Of a stretch of DNA of 6,367 bases, positions 4,862 through 6,367 are shown in pieces. Every line of letters starts with the position of its first letter. The first letter of the stretch is position 1. The notes below the pieces were generated by a model, which was not told where the DNA came from, did not search any database, and saw only the letters and a program-made list of their open reading frames with translations. The translations under genes and the position numbers were made by a program. Origin of the DNA: an uncultured Eubacteriales bacterium (GTDB taxonomy: Bacteria; Bacillota; Clostridia; Christensenellales; Borkfalkiaceae); NCBI GenBank assembly GCA_905207235.1, contig CAJLKN010000030.1, positions 1 to 6,367 of the forward strand, in the 5' to 3' direction.

Positions 4862-6286
4862 TTAATTAATTTCGGGCGTGTCAGCCGTTTGTTCGTCTTC
4901 GGCGCCTTTACGCCTTTTGAAGAACACTCCGCGAAGGCAGGGAATGGCGAGATAGAAACCGACCGCTATGAACATGCTGACCGACCAGCCTATCGCCCAT
5001 GCCCAGCTTACGCCGGGGAAGCCCATGGGTCCGACGAACGCATACACGAACGCAACCCTTAGTATAAGGTCGGTAAACGTCGAAATTGTAAAGCCGAGGT
5101 TTCCTCCGCAGCCGCGCACCGCGCCGTCGCACACGATTTTTATGCAGACGACCGGCAGGAATGAGGAAACTATTACTATAAAGTTACAGGAATACGCCAG
5201 CGCTTCGGCAGTAAGTTTTTGCTTTTCTACGAACAGTCCCGTAAAGAATTCGGGAGCGGATATGAATGCCGCCATAAACACTGCGTTGGTTACGAGGCAA
5301 TAGACGAGGACTGCGAGGTGCCCCTTTACTATCCTTCGGTAATTGCCGACGGCTTTATTCTGGGAGCAGAAGTTTGCAAGCCCGCTCGTCATCTGGCTTA
5401 CACCAACGTTTGCCATGCTGACGAGTTTGAAAGCCGCGGTAAAGCCCGTCGTTGCGTCGATAGAAATATCGTTTATGCGCTTGCTTACGAAGAAGTTGCC
5501 GACGGATACGAAGGCGTTCTGCAAAATTATGGGAACGGAAGTTACCATTAAGTCGCGGCTTATAGAGCCGACAAATCTTCTGGGTTTGCCTTCGCTGGGC
5601 AGTCCCTTTAATTTTCTTGCGAGCACAAACGCCGTGAGCACGGCGGAAATTGCCTGCGAAATGAATGTCGCCCATGCCGCACCCGCAACGTCCATGTGGA
5701 AGACGCACACGAACAGGAGGTCGAGCACTACGTTCAGTACGGAGGATACTACGAGGAAGATAAATGGCGTCTTGCTGTCGCCCAGGGCGGAGCATATGCC
5801 GCAGCCCGTGTTATAGAGGAACACGAAGGGCATAGAGCCTGCGTATATGTAAAGATATGTAAGGCAGTCGGCGCGGTAGGACTGGTCAACGCTCAACGCG
5901 TACATCGACAAATCGCCGAAAGCGAAACCGCACACCATGGTCAGCGCGCACAGCGCGGAGAAGGTTATTATAGATGTGTTTACCGTCTCCTTCACCTTCA
6001 GGTGGTTTTTCGCACCGAAGTACTTTGCAACCGTAACCGAACAACCGCCGTTTGCGCCGAGAGCGAACGCAAGCAGTATGTTGACTACCGTCGTCGCATT
6101 GCCGACCGCGTTGACCGCGAGGTTGGAATTGGCGGCAAAGTTGCCGACGATTAAAAGGTCGACGAGCGAATACGCCTGCTGCACCATTGCGCTGCCGAAT
6201 ATAGGCAGGCAATACAATAGCAACGTCTTCCAGACGCCGCCGGTCGTTAAATCTGTTGTCTTTCTGTTTATAGCTTTTTCACTCAT
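4862..6286 (-). CDS. MATE-family efflux transporter
   Basis: Integral membrane exporter of 474 aa, the normal size for MATE proteins (about 450, 12 membrane segments in two six-helix halves). These proteins export drugs or metabolites in exchange for Na+ or H+. Seen in the sequence: N-terminal LPIFGSAMVQQAYSLVDLLIVGNF (27-50) with the family's Q-x-Y-x-x-V-D pattern; SALGDSKTPFIF (166-177) followed by VLNVVLDLLFV (183-193); GAAWATFISQ (202-211); the repeated second-half elements VPIILQNAFVSVGNFFV (251-267) and CDGAVRGCGGN (386-396). The tail from 457 is charged and cytoplasmic. I chose the ATG at 6284-6286 since it gives the typical MATE N-terminus (MSEK...DLTTG). The extended frame to 6340 runs back through the promoter and hairpin. 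The chosen start has no Shine-Dalgarno and lies about 4 nt after the predicted transcript start. Substrate is unknown. Family assignment is firm. Confidence 0.92.
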   Translation of the reverse strand: MSEKAINRKTTDLTTGGVWKTLLLYCLPIFGSAMVQQAYSLVDLLIVGNFAANSNLAVNAVGNATTVVNILLAFALGANGGCSVTVAKYFGAKNHLKVKETVNTSIITFSALCALTMVCGFAFGDLSMYALSVDQSYRADCLTYLYIYAGSMPFVFLYNTGCGICSALGDSKTPFIFLVVSSVLNVVLDLLFVCVFHMDVAGAAWATFISQAISAVLTAFVLARKLKGLPSEGKPRRFVGSISRDLMVTSVPIILQNAFVSVGNFFVSKRINDISIDATTGFTAAFKLVSMANVGVSQMTSGLANFCSQNKAVGNYRRIVKGHLAVLVYCLVTNAVFMAAFISAPEFFTGLFVEKQKLTAEALAYSCNFIVIVSSFLPVVCIKIVCDGAVRGCGGNLGFTISTFTDLILRVAFVYAFVGPMGFPGVSWAWAIGWSVSMFIAVGFYLAIPCLRGVFFKRRKGAEDEQTADTPEIN

Positions 6287-6296
6287 AGCGTAATAG

Positions 6297-6325
6297 ATTA
6301 TAACCCTGCCCCCGCCGTTTTGCAA
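6297..6325 (-). promoter_or_regulatory. Promoter of the MATE gene, overlapping a hairpin
   Basis: On the minus strand TTGCAA (6325-6320), exactly 17 bp, then a perfect TATAAT (6302-6297). The -35 spans the hairpin tip at 6311-6333 and the 3' arm lies in the spacer, as for lgt. The start would fall near 6290, leaving about 4 nt before the ATG, so the mRNA would be almost leaderless. Confidence 0.7.
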
Positions 6326-6333
6326 ACGGCGGG
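6311..6333. terminator. GC-rich hairpin upstream of the MATE gene, possible terminator
   Basis: A 10-bp perfect stem (6311-6320 with 6324-6333) with a 3-nt loop. It shares the CAAACGGCG core with the hairpins at 1700-1730 and 2721-2753. On the plus strand an AT-rich tail with a run of seven T follows, but only after about 16 bases. On the minus strand GGGGC follows, not a T-run. It may end an upstream leftward gene just outside the window, as the equivalent hairpin follows leuA. Its role as a terminator is inferred from that parallel. Confidence 0.4.
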
Positions 6334-6367
6334 CGCACATAATTTATTATTTTTTTATTATTTTTTA

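Noticed and set aside
6287..6340. Longer MATE start giving 18 extra residues
   Set aside because: The extension is the hairpin and promoter region, has no ribosome site, and precedes a typical MATE N-terminus at the later ATG.
1..6367. CRISPR array, insertion sequence, tRNA or rRNA gene
   Set aside because: No regularly spaced repeats, transposase frame, terminal inverted repeats around a gene, or cloverleaf-like or rRNA sequence were seen.

Overview
The window looks like chromosomal DNA from a low-to-middle GC Gram-positive bacterium of the class Clostridia, probably an uncultured gut lineage. This rests on purine-rich Shine-Dalgarno sites, sigma-A style promoters (TTGACA / TATAAT), a T-box leader, short intergenic gaps with GC-rich intrinsic terminators, and the protein families present. 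The order-level placement is a guess. There is no sign of phage, transposon, CRISPR or plasmid functions.

Layout. Positions 1-346 hold a terminator-like hairpin at the window edge and a small leftward gene of unknown function (88 aa). A compact divergent control region (about 347-508) separates it from a rightward transcriptional regulator of the HTH-WYL (YafY-like) type, ending at 1432. The control region has a consensus promoter for the regulator, a perfect -10 for the small gene, and a short palindrome between them. The gap 1433-1798 holds a possible small RNA transcription unit (promoter about 1500-1528, terminator 1597-1632) and the strong terminator of the next leftward gene. The rest is leftward: lgt-like prolipoprotein diacylglyceryl transferase (1799-2683), type-2 leuA 2-isopropylmalate synthase (2773-4434) with a complete leucine T-box leader (about 4732-4469), and a MATE-family multidrug/drug:Na+ type exporter (4862-6286).

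How the parts work together. The three leftward genes lie head to tail, but each has its own recognisable promoter, so they look like separate transcription units rather than one operon. leuA makes the first committed step of leucine synthesis. It is controlled by uncharged tRNA-Leu through the T-box and probably also by leucine feedback on its C-terminal domain. Lgt lipidates lipoproteins at the membrane, and the MATE protein exports small molecules.

The most notable feature is architectural. The promoters of lgt and of the MATE gene are built into GC-rich hairpins that share the core CAAACGGCG. The -35 hexamer lies across the hairpin tip and the 3' arm lies in the 17-bp spacer. For lgt the result is a perfect consensus promoter inside the leuA terminator-like hairpin. 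The MATE gene also appears to have an almost leaderless mRNA without a Shine-Dalgarno site. No clearly new defence or metabolic system is visible. The best candidates for something undescribed are the hairpin-promoter arrangement, the putative small RNA, and the unknown small protein facing the WYL regulator.
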